In this document: one piece after another, positions 24,125 through 33,964 of the stretch
Numbering within the stretch: the first letter of the stretch is position 1
Layout of the letters: each line of letters starts with the position of its first letter
Source: Cristatella mucedo
Taxonomy: Eukaryota > Bryozoa > Phylactolaemata > Cristatellidae
Length of the DNA stretch: 64,000 nt
Direction of reading: 5' to 3'
Assembly: GCA_009760855.2 (NCBI GenBank)
Contig: WPIO01000140.1
Coordinates: 124,001 to 188,000 of the forward strand
The notes under the pieces: model-generated
Told to the model about the DNA's origin: nothing
The model's database searches: none
Seen by the model: only the letters and a program-made list of their open reading frames with translations
Made by a program: the position numbers and the translations under genes

Positions 24125-24561
24125 TAAGTGCAAGATTACGTCCGATCCCTATCCAAGATTAGGAGCTGTCTTCCGCAGTGGCTTGTAAAAAATTTAACTA
24201 GCTCCATAGTTCTGTCTCGGCTTGATTATTGTAATTCCCTTTTGGCTGGGCTACCAAAGAAAGCAACTAGGCCACTGCAGCTGACTATGAATATGGTTGC
24301 AAGGCTAGTCTTCAAATCCCAGAGGTTTGAGCACGTGTCTCCTTTGCTAAAAGAGCTGGGATGGATGCCGAATGAGCAACGGATACAGAGGAAAGTTCTT
24401 ACGCTGAACCACAAGGCCCGCCGCGGCTTGGCTCCATCGTACCTAGCTGAACTGCTACGTCAGTTTCAGCCTGTTCGCGCCCTGGGGTCCTGTGTGGACA
24501 ATACATTAGCTGTTCCGTTCCTCCTCTTAAAGACCATTGGCGACAGAAGTTTTAGCCGAGC
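24125..24561 (+). mobile_element. LINE-A fragment, left half, split by SINE-B
   Basis: Open for most of its length and well conserved: IRSCLPQWLVKNLTSSIVLS, LDYCNSLLAGLPKKATRPLQ, FEHVSPLLKELGWMPNEQRI, then TIGDRSFSRAG, where SINE-B begins. The expected continuation (RLWNSLPQFL) appears only after 24945. Confidence 0.92.
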
Positions 24562-24690
24562 TGGTTTGGTCCTGCGGTTAAGGCGCTCGCTCCCGACCAA
24601 GTCTGGCTGAGGTCGTGGGCTCGAGCCCGGAGGCATGTGTGAAGCGCCTGAATAGAGATTAAGTTCTCTTGGGGCGCTATACAAATAAAT
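24562..24690 (+). mobile_element. SINE-B (tRNA-derived) with LINE-B-type 3' hairpin
   Basis: Head tggtttggtcctgcggttaa with an A-box-like part, B-box-like gggctcgagcccgg, then gcgcctgaatagagattaag and ttctcttggggcgctatacaaataaatt. GCGCC pairs with GGCGC and AGAGA with TCTCT, the same fold as the LINE-B 3' end. It is inserted inside a LINE-A copy. Confidence 0.88.
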
Positions 24691-24869
24691 TCCACAGTCT
24701 AGAACCTATAGAAGCTATATATATATAAATTGGTTTCTAAATCTGAATCTAGTTTTGAAGTTTAGAATCCTGAGTTTAGAATCCTGTTTTCTAAATCAGA
24801 CCTATATAACAAATAAATTCCAGTCTAGAACCTATAAAAGCAATATAGGTCTGATTTAGAAAACAGGGT

Positions 24870-24870
<1 letters not shown>

Positions 24871-24938
<68 letters not shown>

Positions 24939-24952
24939 GTGTGTGTGTGTAG
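24871..24952. repeat. Compound microsatellite (TC)n(TA)n(TG)n
   Basis: About 15 TC units, about 18 TA units, then atgtatatgtgtgtgtgtg. On each side are diverged direct copies of a short segment (attccagtctagaacctataaaagcaatat; gtttagaatcctg), so the area around it has expanded by local duplication. Confidence 0.95.
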
Positions 24953-25235
24953 CTCTGCAGGTCCTAGACAGTGGAACTCGCTTCCACAATTCTTACGCAA
25001 CGACAACTGCTCTCCTGCTGCCGACTATGGCTTATCCTTTTCAGCGGTCCTGAGCTGCTACTTCCATGCAACTCTGCTATGCTTCTTACTTTCTCTTTGT
25101 TGCGTGAGACGAAGTCTGTTGGCTACCGAAGGTGTACCGAAAGCCACTTAGGCTGAGTGCGCTATGCAAAACTCTCCTGCGTAACACCCACATGGTCATT
25201 TTGACTTTCTTTAGTTGCGGAGGGAGATACGTAAG
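24945..25235 (+). mobile_element. LINE-A fragment, right half (3' end)
   Basis: Resumes the copy from 24125: agctctgcaggtcctagaca, tggaactcgcttccacaatt, and the last RT residues. The 3' UTR contains gaaagccacttaggctgagtgcgctatgcaaaactctcc and ends in gttgcggagggagatac. Confidence 0.9.
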
Positions 25236-25357
25236 TGCAACTTAGTCTGCGCAGTTGTGTTCTAACGACTACTCAGTTAGCTGCTCGTATTTTGGGGTGC
25301 TGCAGCGGTCCGCCTCCGGGGTCGGGACCATCGCTAGCGACGCAGGCGTAGGCTAGC

Positions 25358-25508
25358 TTATATACTGGGGCTTCGGGGAGTTCACGCAGTTCAACTCTGT
25401 TGGTTCGGCGCGCGCTGCGTAAAGGCGTAAGGTAGGTGTATGTACTCGGGCTTCGGGAGTTCACCTAGCTAGCTCCGTCAGTCCGTGCGCTCCGCGTAAA
25501 GCGTTTAA
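25358..25508. repeat. Two imperfect tandem copies of a ~75-bp GC-rich unit
   Basis: The unit starts tatatactggggcttcggggagttcac and the second copy, about 80 bp later, starts tatgtactcgggcttcgggagttcac; both end with a ...gcgtaaag.cg...aag motif. On the minus strand the first copy contains a TATA-like agtatataag. Function unknown. Confidence 0.7.
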
Positions 25509-25771
25509 GCCGGCGCCTAACCATTGCCAAACAGGCCCACAGTACAGTGTTGCTTTCGGCGCTCAGACGTGGCCGCTTGTGTTGTAACAGCGCTGCAGCG
25601 CTGCATTGCACAGTGCACCGGTAGAGAGCCAGGGCACGAACTCCTACGTGGTTACAGTATTTCTTAATCACCTGCATGAGCTTCAGCGAATATAAATAGA
25701 AGTCGGTCTCCAGCGGGGAACCTAATAAATAACCGCTAGTCATAATCATTACTCAGCCCTTAGAGGGGAGA

Positions 25772-25940
25772 AATCCTTGCTGATTAAACAGCCTCTTTTT
25801 GTATAGCGACAGAAGAGCCTTTACGGCTATCACCACCGCTTGCAGTGGCGATTAAGGATCGCCCACCGCAGGAATCGAACCCATGACCTCGGGACCGAGG
25901 TCGTAAAAGCAACCGCCTTAGCTAGTGTGCCATCACACTC
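25772..25940 (-). mobile_element. SINE-A
   Basis: Minus-strand copy with tail (tgctgattaaacagcctctttttgtatagc in plus view), body (gatcgcccaccgc), B box reverse complement ggaatcgaaccc, the 10-bp inverted repeat, and head gcaaccgccttagctagtgtgcc. Nearly consensus. Confidence 0.92.
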
Positions 25941-26661
25941 GAAACTGTGGAATGTGCGTATAATTTTTTAAATTGCGAAGTGCCATCGAGAGTGAACTAT
26001 CCGACTGGTAGTTACAGCAATTCAAAAGGCCACACTCTAAAGCCGGGCGTGCCCGGTGAGTCTTGTTTCCTACTTACTTCACTGACCGAACCGTACCCAC
26101 AGGGCTCGTAACTGCACTAGTCTCAGCAGACAGGCGGCGACTACCGGCGAAGCCCTGAGCCACCGAGTGGTGGCTAACGGCATGCGGTCCGCACACTACC
26201 ACTGCCCACAATGGCGTATGCCGACAGTCGCGGTACGCGGTACGCGGCAGCGGCGAAGAGTACCGATAGAAATCTTGCGTTGCAGATCAAGCCATCGCAC
26301 ACACAGCGAAGTGCGATGGCGCTCGAAGCCTTAAGGCGTTACCCGAACCAGCAAACCCGGATGCAGTTAGCCCGTTCGCCTAGTACCTCCACTAACCAGC
26401 AGTAGCCCCGCCACCACGCACCCCTTATAACCGGGTCGCCGTAGCCGTGATATATCCGGTCGGCCGCCCCTCGACCAACACTCGCGCATTCTCCGGAGCT
26501 ACTGCTTGGCGTACAGCACGCTCATTAAAAATTATATCTTTTGACTGAGTATTTCTTAGCAGTATTTTTCCCTTAAGACATAACACATTTCTGGCGACTA
26601 AGATCGATATCGGACCTCACTGAATCCAGCTTCTAATGAGAGGCAAAAGATGGTGTATAAT
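25941..26661. other. GC-rich intergenic block, possible LTR end near 26585
   Basis: At 26577-26598 the sequence acataacacatttctggcgactaa resembles an LTR end (ACA) followed by a gypsy-type primer-binding region (TGGCGAC). Upstream a TATA-like cttataacc lies near 26425. The LTR start was not located, so this is only a suggestion. Confidence 0.25.
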
Positions 26662-26797
26662 TCATTTGTATAGCTCCCTAAGACAACTTAATCTTTGTTC
26701 AGGCTCATTATATATACCACGGTGCTCGAACCCACTACCTCGGTCAGACCTTGGTTGGGGCGAACAACTTAACCTTTGAGCCAAACCAGAGTGTCGT
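26662..26797 (-). mobile_element. SINE-B with fold-back at its 5' end
   Basis: Minus-strand SINE-B: tail ataattcatttgtatagctccctaagacaactt, an interrupted hairpin region, B box ggtgctcgaacccactacctcggtcagaccttggt, head up to gagccaaaccagag. Its first 20+ bases are repeated in inverted orientation just outside (26810-26838), forming a perfect hairpin. Confidence 0.8.
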
Positions 26798-26839
26798 TGA
26801 AGGAGTTCGACGACACTCTGGTTTGGCTCGCTCAAAGGT

Positions 26840-27689
26840 CTCAGCTCGAGGAGCTGAAAGAATACCACAAGACACAGATGACGCTCATGAACGACATGCC
26901 TTCCTCGTTACAAGGTATGAGCATGATGTGTGCGCCTGCGGCTTTTGCTGTGATTAGCAAAGCGCCTGACACAAATACACATGCCTCACCTGTGGCAAAT
27001 AGTGAAACCTTTGAAGGAGCGCAGCGTCGGGCCACTAATACAGATTATATTTCGCGTCGTCTGCTGCGATTGATTGGGCTCCTATATACGTGCCCGCTGG
27101 GGTTAATCAAGCAGAGTCTCGTTCACCGCACAAGTGTTCCTGCTGTGTCTCCGTGAGACTCCCGGGAGAACGGCCACCGCCGGAGACACCGTCATACGAC
27201 AAGCAGCAAGCAGCAGACCGGCGGTTATCACCCGGCGATCGCAAACTCAAGAGCATAGCAAGGGATATCCGCGGGCGCCAAGGCCATAGGGTGCAAAAAG
27301 TAAATGGATTGTTTATATTTTTTTAAAACATTTTTATGTGAGAATACCAATCTTGATTTCAAGCAAGTCCATTTTTCAATGGACTTGACTATTGCTTACT
27401 GGTCCGGTTAAGCATGTTTACAGACAAAGACCACGCTCTGGCCGCATACACAAGACGACGACACAGAATCACCGAGAGGGCTTTAACCACCGTGTATTCG
27501 GCTGGTGTTCGCAGCGCAACAAGCACGCTGCCATTCACATTCCATCTGCCTTTCAACTGCTCTCTCCGTCCGCTCGCCATATCCTGCCTATCACAGGCGG
27601 GCTGCGTCGCACCAAGCCCGGCGAGCCCGGCCAGCAACGCCGCGTCAAGGGTAAGCCAGCGTGACGTGGCTGAGCACTGGTGCACTATT
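26840..27689. other. Intergenic, unassigned
   Basis: A frame at 26776-27156 continues from the SINE head and encodes a Met-rich stretch (LEELKEYHKTQMTLMNDMPS). It is not recognised and starts within repeat sequence, so it is probably not a gene on its own. GC content rises after 27150. Confidence 0.3.
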
Positions 27690-29180
27690 AGGCCACACAA
27701 GCTAGGCTTAATTGACAGGCTGTGCTACGACAACGCAGCAGTCACGTCTGGCCACTTGGCAGGTGTCCAAAAGAGAATACAGCCCAAAAATGAGAAGGCA
27801 ATTTTTGTAAACTGTGATAACCACTTTGAACCTGGCAGCAGTGCATGCTGTAAGTCAATATTCTGATGTCGTTACCTTTTATTCAAATAGAGAACTTACT
27901 TATAATTTTCAAGACAAACTCTGAAGTGAGAAGTGTAGTTTGGTTCGCCCATCAGAGAGCCAGCTGATGCCCAACACCGAAAGTTTATTACCACGAACGG
28001 AGCCGAAGAGTGCACGGCTCCCCTGGGCCCCTACTCTCACTCGACTCTTCTCCTCGACCCTGGCTGTCCCTTGGCCGACCCCGATGGTGAATCCACCATA
28101 TGTTCACCAGCGGGTTATCGGCCTGTGTCAACACCTTATTAGAAGCTGACCACAACTGTGCACAGGCCCCTCTCGGGGATGCTCCCACCAGCTGTTGAGG
28201 AAAGGAGCGGTACCAGCCCGCATGCAATCGAACTACAAAAAGTACTGAAGAACGTCATATCCATCACAAGCACACGTGACTCGACAACAAGGTAGAGTGC
28301 AAGAGTGGAAGCTATGAAAGCTATCAATGATGGACTGAACAGCAATGTAGGTCTTTTGGAGCAACTTTCTGACGACACAAGTGGAACACTTGAAACAAGA
28401 AGTGAAGCTAGCAGCCTCCTAAATTGTATATTGAACTTGGACTTTTTTGGCTCTGTTGCCACTTTGGTACAGCATCTTAAGGAGGATTGACCGAGATCAG
28501 AAAAGACTGCAAGATCTAAAGATGAACTTCAAAGACGCATCTTTTGACCTCCACTCTGTTGAGACTGAGTTGTCAAGACTTATAGAAGACCTGTGCCAGG
28601 AGTCACTAGTAGATGCCAAAAAGAATCGTGGAATCGTGGGGAGCTCCAGTTGACCGAAGCATCCACTGAAAGTCAGGCATGTCTGGAGAACTCGCTCAAG
28701 ATGTTGGTCTGACTGCAGAGGAGAAGATTTCAGGAATCGTTATGGAAAGCATAAACTACCCCCGACAAGAAAATACATCTGGGTTTTTCTGGCTCAAAGG
28801 TCTTGATGTTGGAAGTTAAGAAGCTGAGAAGACATTTGACCGCACCAAACTCCACCTAAATCTCGAAGGCTTTCATTGTTCAGACGTTGGTGGAGCAAAG
28901 CTGTACGAAGGAATACGCGATTGTAAAGTGTTTGTTGCCACACGCCACGACTCGGCACCAGAGAGACCACTCAAACTCACGTCTTTCATTTTCAGTTATG
29001 AAGAAGATGTGTTTCCTAATTTGATAGTATCCTTGCAAGTTATTCTCACAGTAGCTGTATCAGTTGCCAGCCGTGAACGTTACTTTAGCGAGCTGAAAAT
29101 AAATCATGTCTTATCTGAAAGTATCAGTTAGATAAGATTGACTGTCCGTGTTCGATTTGGCCTTTTTAAACTTGGAGAAA
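27690..29180 (+). pseudogene. Decayed hAT-superfamily transposase (DUF4371 / ZMYM1-like type)
   Basis: Fragments appear in the order of the hAT RNase-H-like transposase. At 27690-27860: GLIDRLCYDNAAVTSGHLAG, then QKRIQPKNEKAIFVNCDNH, the block normally ending CxxHSLNL. At 27855-27890: HAVSQYSDVVTFYSN in a shifted frame. At 28305-28490: ETRSEASSLLNCILNLDFFG. At 28470-28650: LWYSILRRIDRDQKRLQDLK. At 28986-29131: the C-terminal dimerisation domain, EEDVFPNLIVSLQVILTVAV and SVASRERYFSELK. At least three frameshifts and several stops separate these, and 27935-28240 is not recognisable. No terminal inverted repeats or 8-bp target duplication were identified. The original enzyme cut and pasted DNA; this copy cannot. 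Confidence 0.85.
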
Positions 29181-29820
29181 CACTGGAAAATGTTTACTTG
29201 TATAATATAAGAGACCATGTTGCCAAGTTCGAGGCAAGAAATAATGTTTCCTACAATAAAGCTGTGATATCTACCTTGTACCTATACTAAAGCTAGTATA
29301 CATGTCTCGACTCAATTTGCCGGCTAGCATGTGTTTTTTGCATTTTCTCTGCGCTGGAGCTATTCTACAACAATCTGTTCAAGGGGAGGGGCGCCATTTG
29401 TAGCTTTGTTACCGGGCGCCGAAAGGGCTCACTACGGGGCCTCTGCTAACCTAATTTCACAGTTTTCCCTTCCAGTTTTCCCTTTCCGTTCCCTGTCCAT
29501 AGCCGAGCTTTGGACAGGCTCCGGGAACTGGTTGAAGGCTATCAATGAGGCGCACTCCGTGCCCAAAGGTGCGTGTATTTCTCCTCAGCCAATACCCGGC
29601 GCTGCTTAAATTGCTGTCAAGCTAAGCTACGTTTTGCTGCAGACGCTAGCGCTTGATGTCAACATTTTGAACATCGAGCAGATCGGCTTTCAGATGTGGC
29701 TCTTTTTATTCGCTCTTCACCGCAGGCGAAACCTAAAACCGGGCAATGCTAATCGCTTGTCGAAATGCCCTGGGCCTGGTCATATCAGGCGGACAAGTTG
29801 TAAGCATAGCAGTTCATGGG
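29181..29820. other. Intergenic, unassigned
   Basis: May include the hAT 3' flank. 29331-29800 is GC-richer with no recognised content. Confidence 0.3.
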
Positions 29821-29821
29821 A

Positions 29822-30265
29822 TGATAATAATAATAATGCACTTGATAAAGCGCCCTCAGAGAACTTAATCTCTTTCTAGGCGCTTTAAATTTGCTGCAAA
29901 GGGAAATGCAATTGATTGGTAAGTGAAATCGTGCTTGAAAAATAAACAAAATGAATAACATGGTTAGGGGTGACATGCACAGGGTCAGCATGCAAATGTG
30001 GTTAGTGGCAGCATGCACAGTGTCAGCACGGATAAGCACATCAAGGACGAATCACAGGGACCCACTAAATGCTTTCCTAAATAGGTGTGTTTTTAAGGTC
30101 CTTTTAAATGTGGTCAGGTCAGGGGATGTTCAGACGCAAGTCGGGAGGGAGTTCCAGGCTTTGGGAGCATACGAACTAAATGCACGGTCTCCAAAGAATT
30201 TAAGGTTTGTATGAGGTATTCGTAGACTGTTGGATTCCGAAAAGCGGGTGGTACGATGCTTGGCC
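29822..30265 (-). mobile_element. LINE-B 3' part
   Basis: Minus strand: (TAA)n tail at 29825-29836, hairpin region at 29846-29884, 3' UTR, then RT C-terminal residues (the SYAPKAWNSLPT equivalent) up to about 30265, where homology stops at gatggggtatgg. Confidence 0.9.
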
Positions 30266-30871
30266 TGATGGGGTATGGGATGGAAACGAAGTGAGTCACA
30301 TTGGCAAAAATGATGGCACTGGTGCTGCTCAGCAACGCGGCATGGAAACAGATGATTGCCAGCCTAAGCAGGAGACACTATACATGGCCTCCGTGGACCG
30401 AAAGGAAGGACGACTGCACGCATCGCACGGCGTAGAACTGCCTACGCGATGGACGAACGACGAGTCCTAGTGAGAATGCTGCACGCCCACTGGCGTAAGA
30501 GCTGGGCAACGCTAGAAGCGTTCCCTCCAGCGTTCACGCCGGATTTCACCGAGAAGCGCTAGCGATCTAGCGCAGTCCCAGTTTCTGTGCGCAGCGCCTT
30601 TTCATGCGGACGCCTTTCTTTTTCACTTGAGCTCGTGCACGTGCGACTGCCGCCGCGCCTGGTGTTTCATGGCGCCAGTTCCAAGAATCTGGGAGCCGTA
30701 ATACGGCAGGACACGCCGTGGGCTAGATTATATGCACTCGCGTGAGCAATCTTTTCAATCTGGAGTTCCTCGGGCGGGACAAGCAGGGGATGCGAGAATT
30801 TTTTTCGGAAACACGATAGCAGTGTGCCACTTTGAAAAATCAAAGCTATCGACCGTGCATGCCATTGCTGG
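30266..30871. other. Intergenic, GC-rich, unassigned
   Basis: A frame at 30207-30470 runs on from LINE-B into unknown sequence and carries no domain I recognise. Confidence 0.3.
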
Positions 30872-30974
30872 CCCGCTGACCTCGAGCGCTGACCCGCTGA
30901 CCTCAAGCGCTGACCCGCTGACCTCAAGTGCTGACCCGCTGACCTCAAGTGCTGGCCCGCTGACCTCAAATGCT
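30872..30974. repeat. 21-bp minisatellite, five copies
   Basis: Unit cccgctgacctcaagygctga, four full copies plus a shortened fifth. Because 21 is divisible by three, both strands show heptapeptide repeats (PLTSSAD plus, HLRSAGQ minus) inside open frames; these are by-products of the repeat, not evidence of a gene. Confidence 0.95.
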
Positions 30975-31401
30975 CGCGTTCATCTCTCTTCGTTGGTTCC
31001 GAGCTGCGATGTAAGAAATGTAACGCAAAAGACACGGTGAAATAGCTCGCCTCTTGATTCTCGCGTGCACGTCGAGTCTGAGCTGTAAAATGCCTAAAAA
31101 GACCCTATTCTCGATCACGCTGCCTCAGATTTTGGAGAGCTGCATTCAATATCGCACACGTCCTTTGGATGGTATTCGCTTGTGAGCGGTTTTGGTTACT
31201 ACTTACTGTTATAAATTTCCTTTAAGGCCCACAAAGTGAATTGAGCTGGTCAGGGTGCGTTATATTCGTAGAGCAAAATAATGCTAATAAGTAAATGCTC
31301 ACAAGTACCGTAATTTTACGATTATAAGTCTCACCAAGTATAAATAGCACCATTAAATTATGAATAGAATTTTAAAAAGTACTAAACAATATTATTAGTG
31401 A
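30975..31401. other. Intergenic, unassigned
   Basis: 31250-31400 is AT-rich. No feature recognised. Confidence 0.35.
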
Positions 31402-32350
31402 ATGTGTAGCACTTTGCTGGCCTTGGCTGAATTTTAGCGCAAACAAGAGCTGTTCGGAGGCGGGCTAGAACTCCTTTGTCCTCGAGCAGTGAGCCAGAGA
31501 GGAGCGCCAGGGCGGCTAGAAAGCAAGAGCTTAAGAGCAAGCCAGGAAGCTGAGACCGACGGTGGCGATTCGGCCTTTAGAATTGGTCCGATACCCGCGG
31601 AAGCTGCTGATTGATGTTGGCTGGCCTGTCAGCCTGCGCCTTCACTCGGTCCAAGAAAGAATCTCCTGGAACCCATTCGCCATTCAAGCTGGACAGAGGG
31701 GACATTCCAGTGGCCTAGGGCCGGTATTAGTTCCTTACCGTAATGGGCCATGGTGTCGGGCCCAATACCACTAAGCTCTTGCCCTATTGTCTCAGCCAAG
31801 TATTTAAGAGTCGAGCGACGCTCGCTCTGGGTCTTTTGTCTGTGGTCTTCTGTCTTTGGTCCGGCTCCGCCGTCGGACTCGTTTCTCTGAAAGCGAGGGA
31901 GGAGGGCGGGCTGTTCGCCGGCGATTGACGGAACAGGACGAGACAGCGCTAGGAGGATTCGGTGGACTCCACCGAATACGGTCGTATCGCGCCCGAGCTG
32001 GCATTTTGCGTTTCTTTTGTGTTTTGTGTGTGCGCGCTAGCACGTGGTCTCGGCATAGGGATTTTCCGGCGCGAGTTAGACGTAGTTGGCGCATGTGGAG
32101 TATTCCTGCCGCACTGGTGGAAACCGAGTTCTAGTTCTCCGGCTACGGGTTTAGGCTCTGGTTCGGGCTCAGTGTGGAGAAGTGTTCCCTCCGCAAGAGT
32201 GTTGGTGCTGTTGAGAGCGTGCGAGGAGTGTGGAGATAAAACTGAGCTAGACGCGCAGCGACTTTGTGCGCTGGCGAATAAAGCTCGGTAGAATCCCCAA
32301 TTTGTGTGTCTCGCTTTCCAATTCACGCTGCGGACTCACGACCCCCTATA
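31402..32350 (+). promoter_or_regulatory. LTR-like or promoter-like block (TATA-like box, AATAAA)
   Basis: GC-rich segment with an aagtatttaagagtcgagcg TATA-like site near 31799-31818 and a polyadenylation signal gaataaagctcgg near 32276, followed about 70 nt later by agtaacg|gtaagcagg, a good splice donor. The order TATA, ~460 nt, AATAAA is what an LTR would show, but no flanking TG...CA ends or target duplication could be fixed. It could instead be a host promoter and first exon on the plus strand. Confidence 0.3.
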
Positions 32351-32535
32351 GTAACGGTAAGCAGGTCAGCGCCAGAAACGCTCATTTCGTGGCGGCCAGC
32401 TAATTTCGCGTAGGCGCGCACCGAACGGCATTAGGCAATAGGCTATGCCGCTAGGTAAGCGGCAGGTCAAGCTTACTCCGCCGAGCCTTCGGCGTTACAA
32501 ATGTATAGCTCATTTTGTAATAATGCAAGTTGGTT

Positions 32536-32667
32536 TTAATCATCACAGTTAGCGAGAAACTCGTCATCAGTTTCGCTGCTAACATCTTCATAGTCTTCTG
32601 CAGCACTGTCAATGTCTGAGCCATCACTTTCCTCAGAGATTGCATCGTCTTCAGTTCCATCCAGCAT
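32536..32667 (-). CDS. Small acidic ORF or terminal exon, unrecognised
   Basis: 43 codons from ATG at 32667 to TAA at 32536. The product has 19 Asp/Glu and no Lys or Arg (MLDGTEDDAISEESDGSD at the start, DDEFLANCDD at the end). An in-frame TAG lies five codons upstream of the ATG and is itself a possible acceptor (ctctaaaatag), so this may be the last exon of a longer protein. Acidic tracts of this sort occur in piggyBac-type transposases and in many nuclear proteins. No assignment is justified. Confidence 0.25.
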   Translation of the reverse strand: MLDGTEDDAISEESDGSDIDSAAEDYEDVSSETDDEFLANCDD

Positions 32668-32775
32668 GTTTGAAATTCGCTATTTTAGAGTTTGTGGTCA
32701 GCTACAAGTAAAGTATAGTATAAACTAGTTAATTCCATGCGAACAGATTGAGCAGTCTAGATAGGTAGGCAAGGA

Positions 32776-33636
32776 GTGGTTTTCAATTGGACATTATTTG
32801 ACTTGCAGTGCGTCAGTCGCAGGTTAATTTATCAAAATAAATTAAAAACAATTGCGAATTATAATCGTACTAATACGGCGATGACTTTTAATGAACCGAA
32901 CAGAGCGCCGAGCAGTAGCTCCGGAGAGCGCATGCGTGCCTCCGTCGTGGGGCGGCCGGCACGATATACGGTCTGCATCGCATCCATAGTAAGCAGGGTA
33001 CTTGGGTCCGTCGGGGCGGGGCCACTGCTGATCAGTAATGTATACAGTAACACATTTGCTATAGCGCCCCTAGGAGTAGTACTATTTCGCGAACTGCATC
33101 CCGTTCGGGTATCGCCTGAAGGGGGGGCTTCGGGGGTCCGCCGCATTTCGCTCCTTCGACGGAGGCTCGTTCTGCAGCGGCTACGGGGTAGGCACTTTTC
33201 GCCGCTGCCGCGTAGCGCGACCTGTGGGCAACGGCATTGCACTGACGTATCGTTAGACCAAGACACGATGGCGGCGCAGGGCTTCGCTGGTATTCGCTGC
33301 CCGTCGGCTGTAACTGGCGCAGTTACGAACGCTGCGTGCACGGCCCTAGTTCGGTGCGGAGGTGGAAACTGCTGCAATCCGTTTGCGTCAACTTGGTGGA
33401 CTATGTTGGCAGCGAAAATGAGTTCAGCCTTTATGGCGTACGACCTAAATTCGAAGTCCTTGATGTTTCACTGTCTGGAATTTGACTTGCGGCCAACGAT
33501 AATACTTATGTGCGAGATACATACGCGTATCACCAAACGCACGGCGGCGGCATTGTATTCGTGCGGATCGGTGGGCGGGGGCGGCTCCGTGAATGGCGCT
33601 TGCTGTGCTCCGGTCATATCCGACCTACGACCGTAA
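32776..33636 (+). CDS. Unrecognised 286-codon open frame in a GC-rich island
   Basis: The longest frame in the intergenic region that is not from a transposon. The first ~35 codons are AT-rich, the rest GC-rich (CpG-dense). The product has no domain I can name and lacks hydrophobic periodicity; arginine-rich (ISLLRRRLVLQRLRGRHF) and Gly/Cys-rich parts suggest composition rather than function. A 172-codon frame lies opposite. In GC-rich DNA stops are rare, so length alone is weak evidence. It could be a promoter-associated CpG island. Confidence 0.2.
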   Translation: MVFNWTLFDLQCVSRRLIYQNKLKTIANYNRTNTAMTFNEPNRAPSSSSGERMRASVVGRPARYTVCIASIVSRVLGSVGAGPLLISNVYSNTFAIAPLGVVLFRELHPVRVSPEGGASGVRRISLLRRRLVLQRLRGRHFSPLPRSATCGQRHCTDVSLDQDTMAAQGFAGIRCPSAVTGAVTNAACTALVRCGGGNCCNPFASTWWTMLAAKMSSAFMAYDLNSKSLMFHCLEFDLRPTIILMCEIHTRITKRTAAALYSCGSVGGGGSVNGACCAPVISDLRP

Positions 33637-33964
33637 CGCTGCTGCCCAATAATTAACGTCTGCCCTCTCAGGCGAAACGCTGGAGCTTTGAGGGCGGACG
33701 AACTGCCGAACAAGTCTGGAGATCAGTACGCTAAGCTCAAAGTATGATGGATTACTATTCCAATCATGACCAGCATTCAGCATTAAAAGCCTGTGCGATA
33801 TTCATCTGAAAAATCCGTCATTTTCAAGAGGTTTTCTGCTGAGAAATATTTCTTATTTTCCTGAAGTCTGAAGCGGCCTTTCGACGTTTGTCACCATCTG
33901 CACTGACTTCGCATCTTTGAAGTCTCAGTTGAGACCCTTTCAAATATGTTGTAGTCTGGCCACT

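Noticed and set aside
30667-31040. Open frames with heptapeptide repeats on both strands as a gene
   Set aside because: They arise from the 21-bp minisatellite; both strands are open for the same reason.
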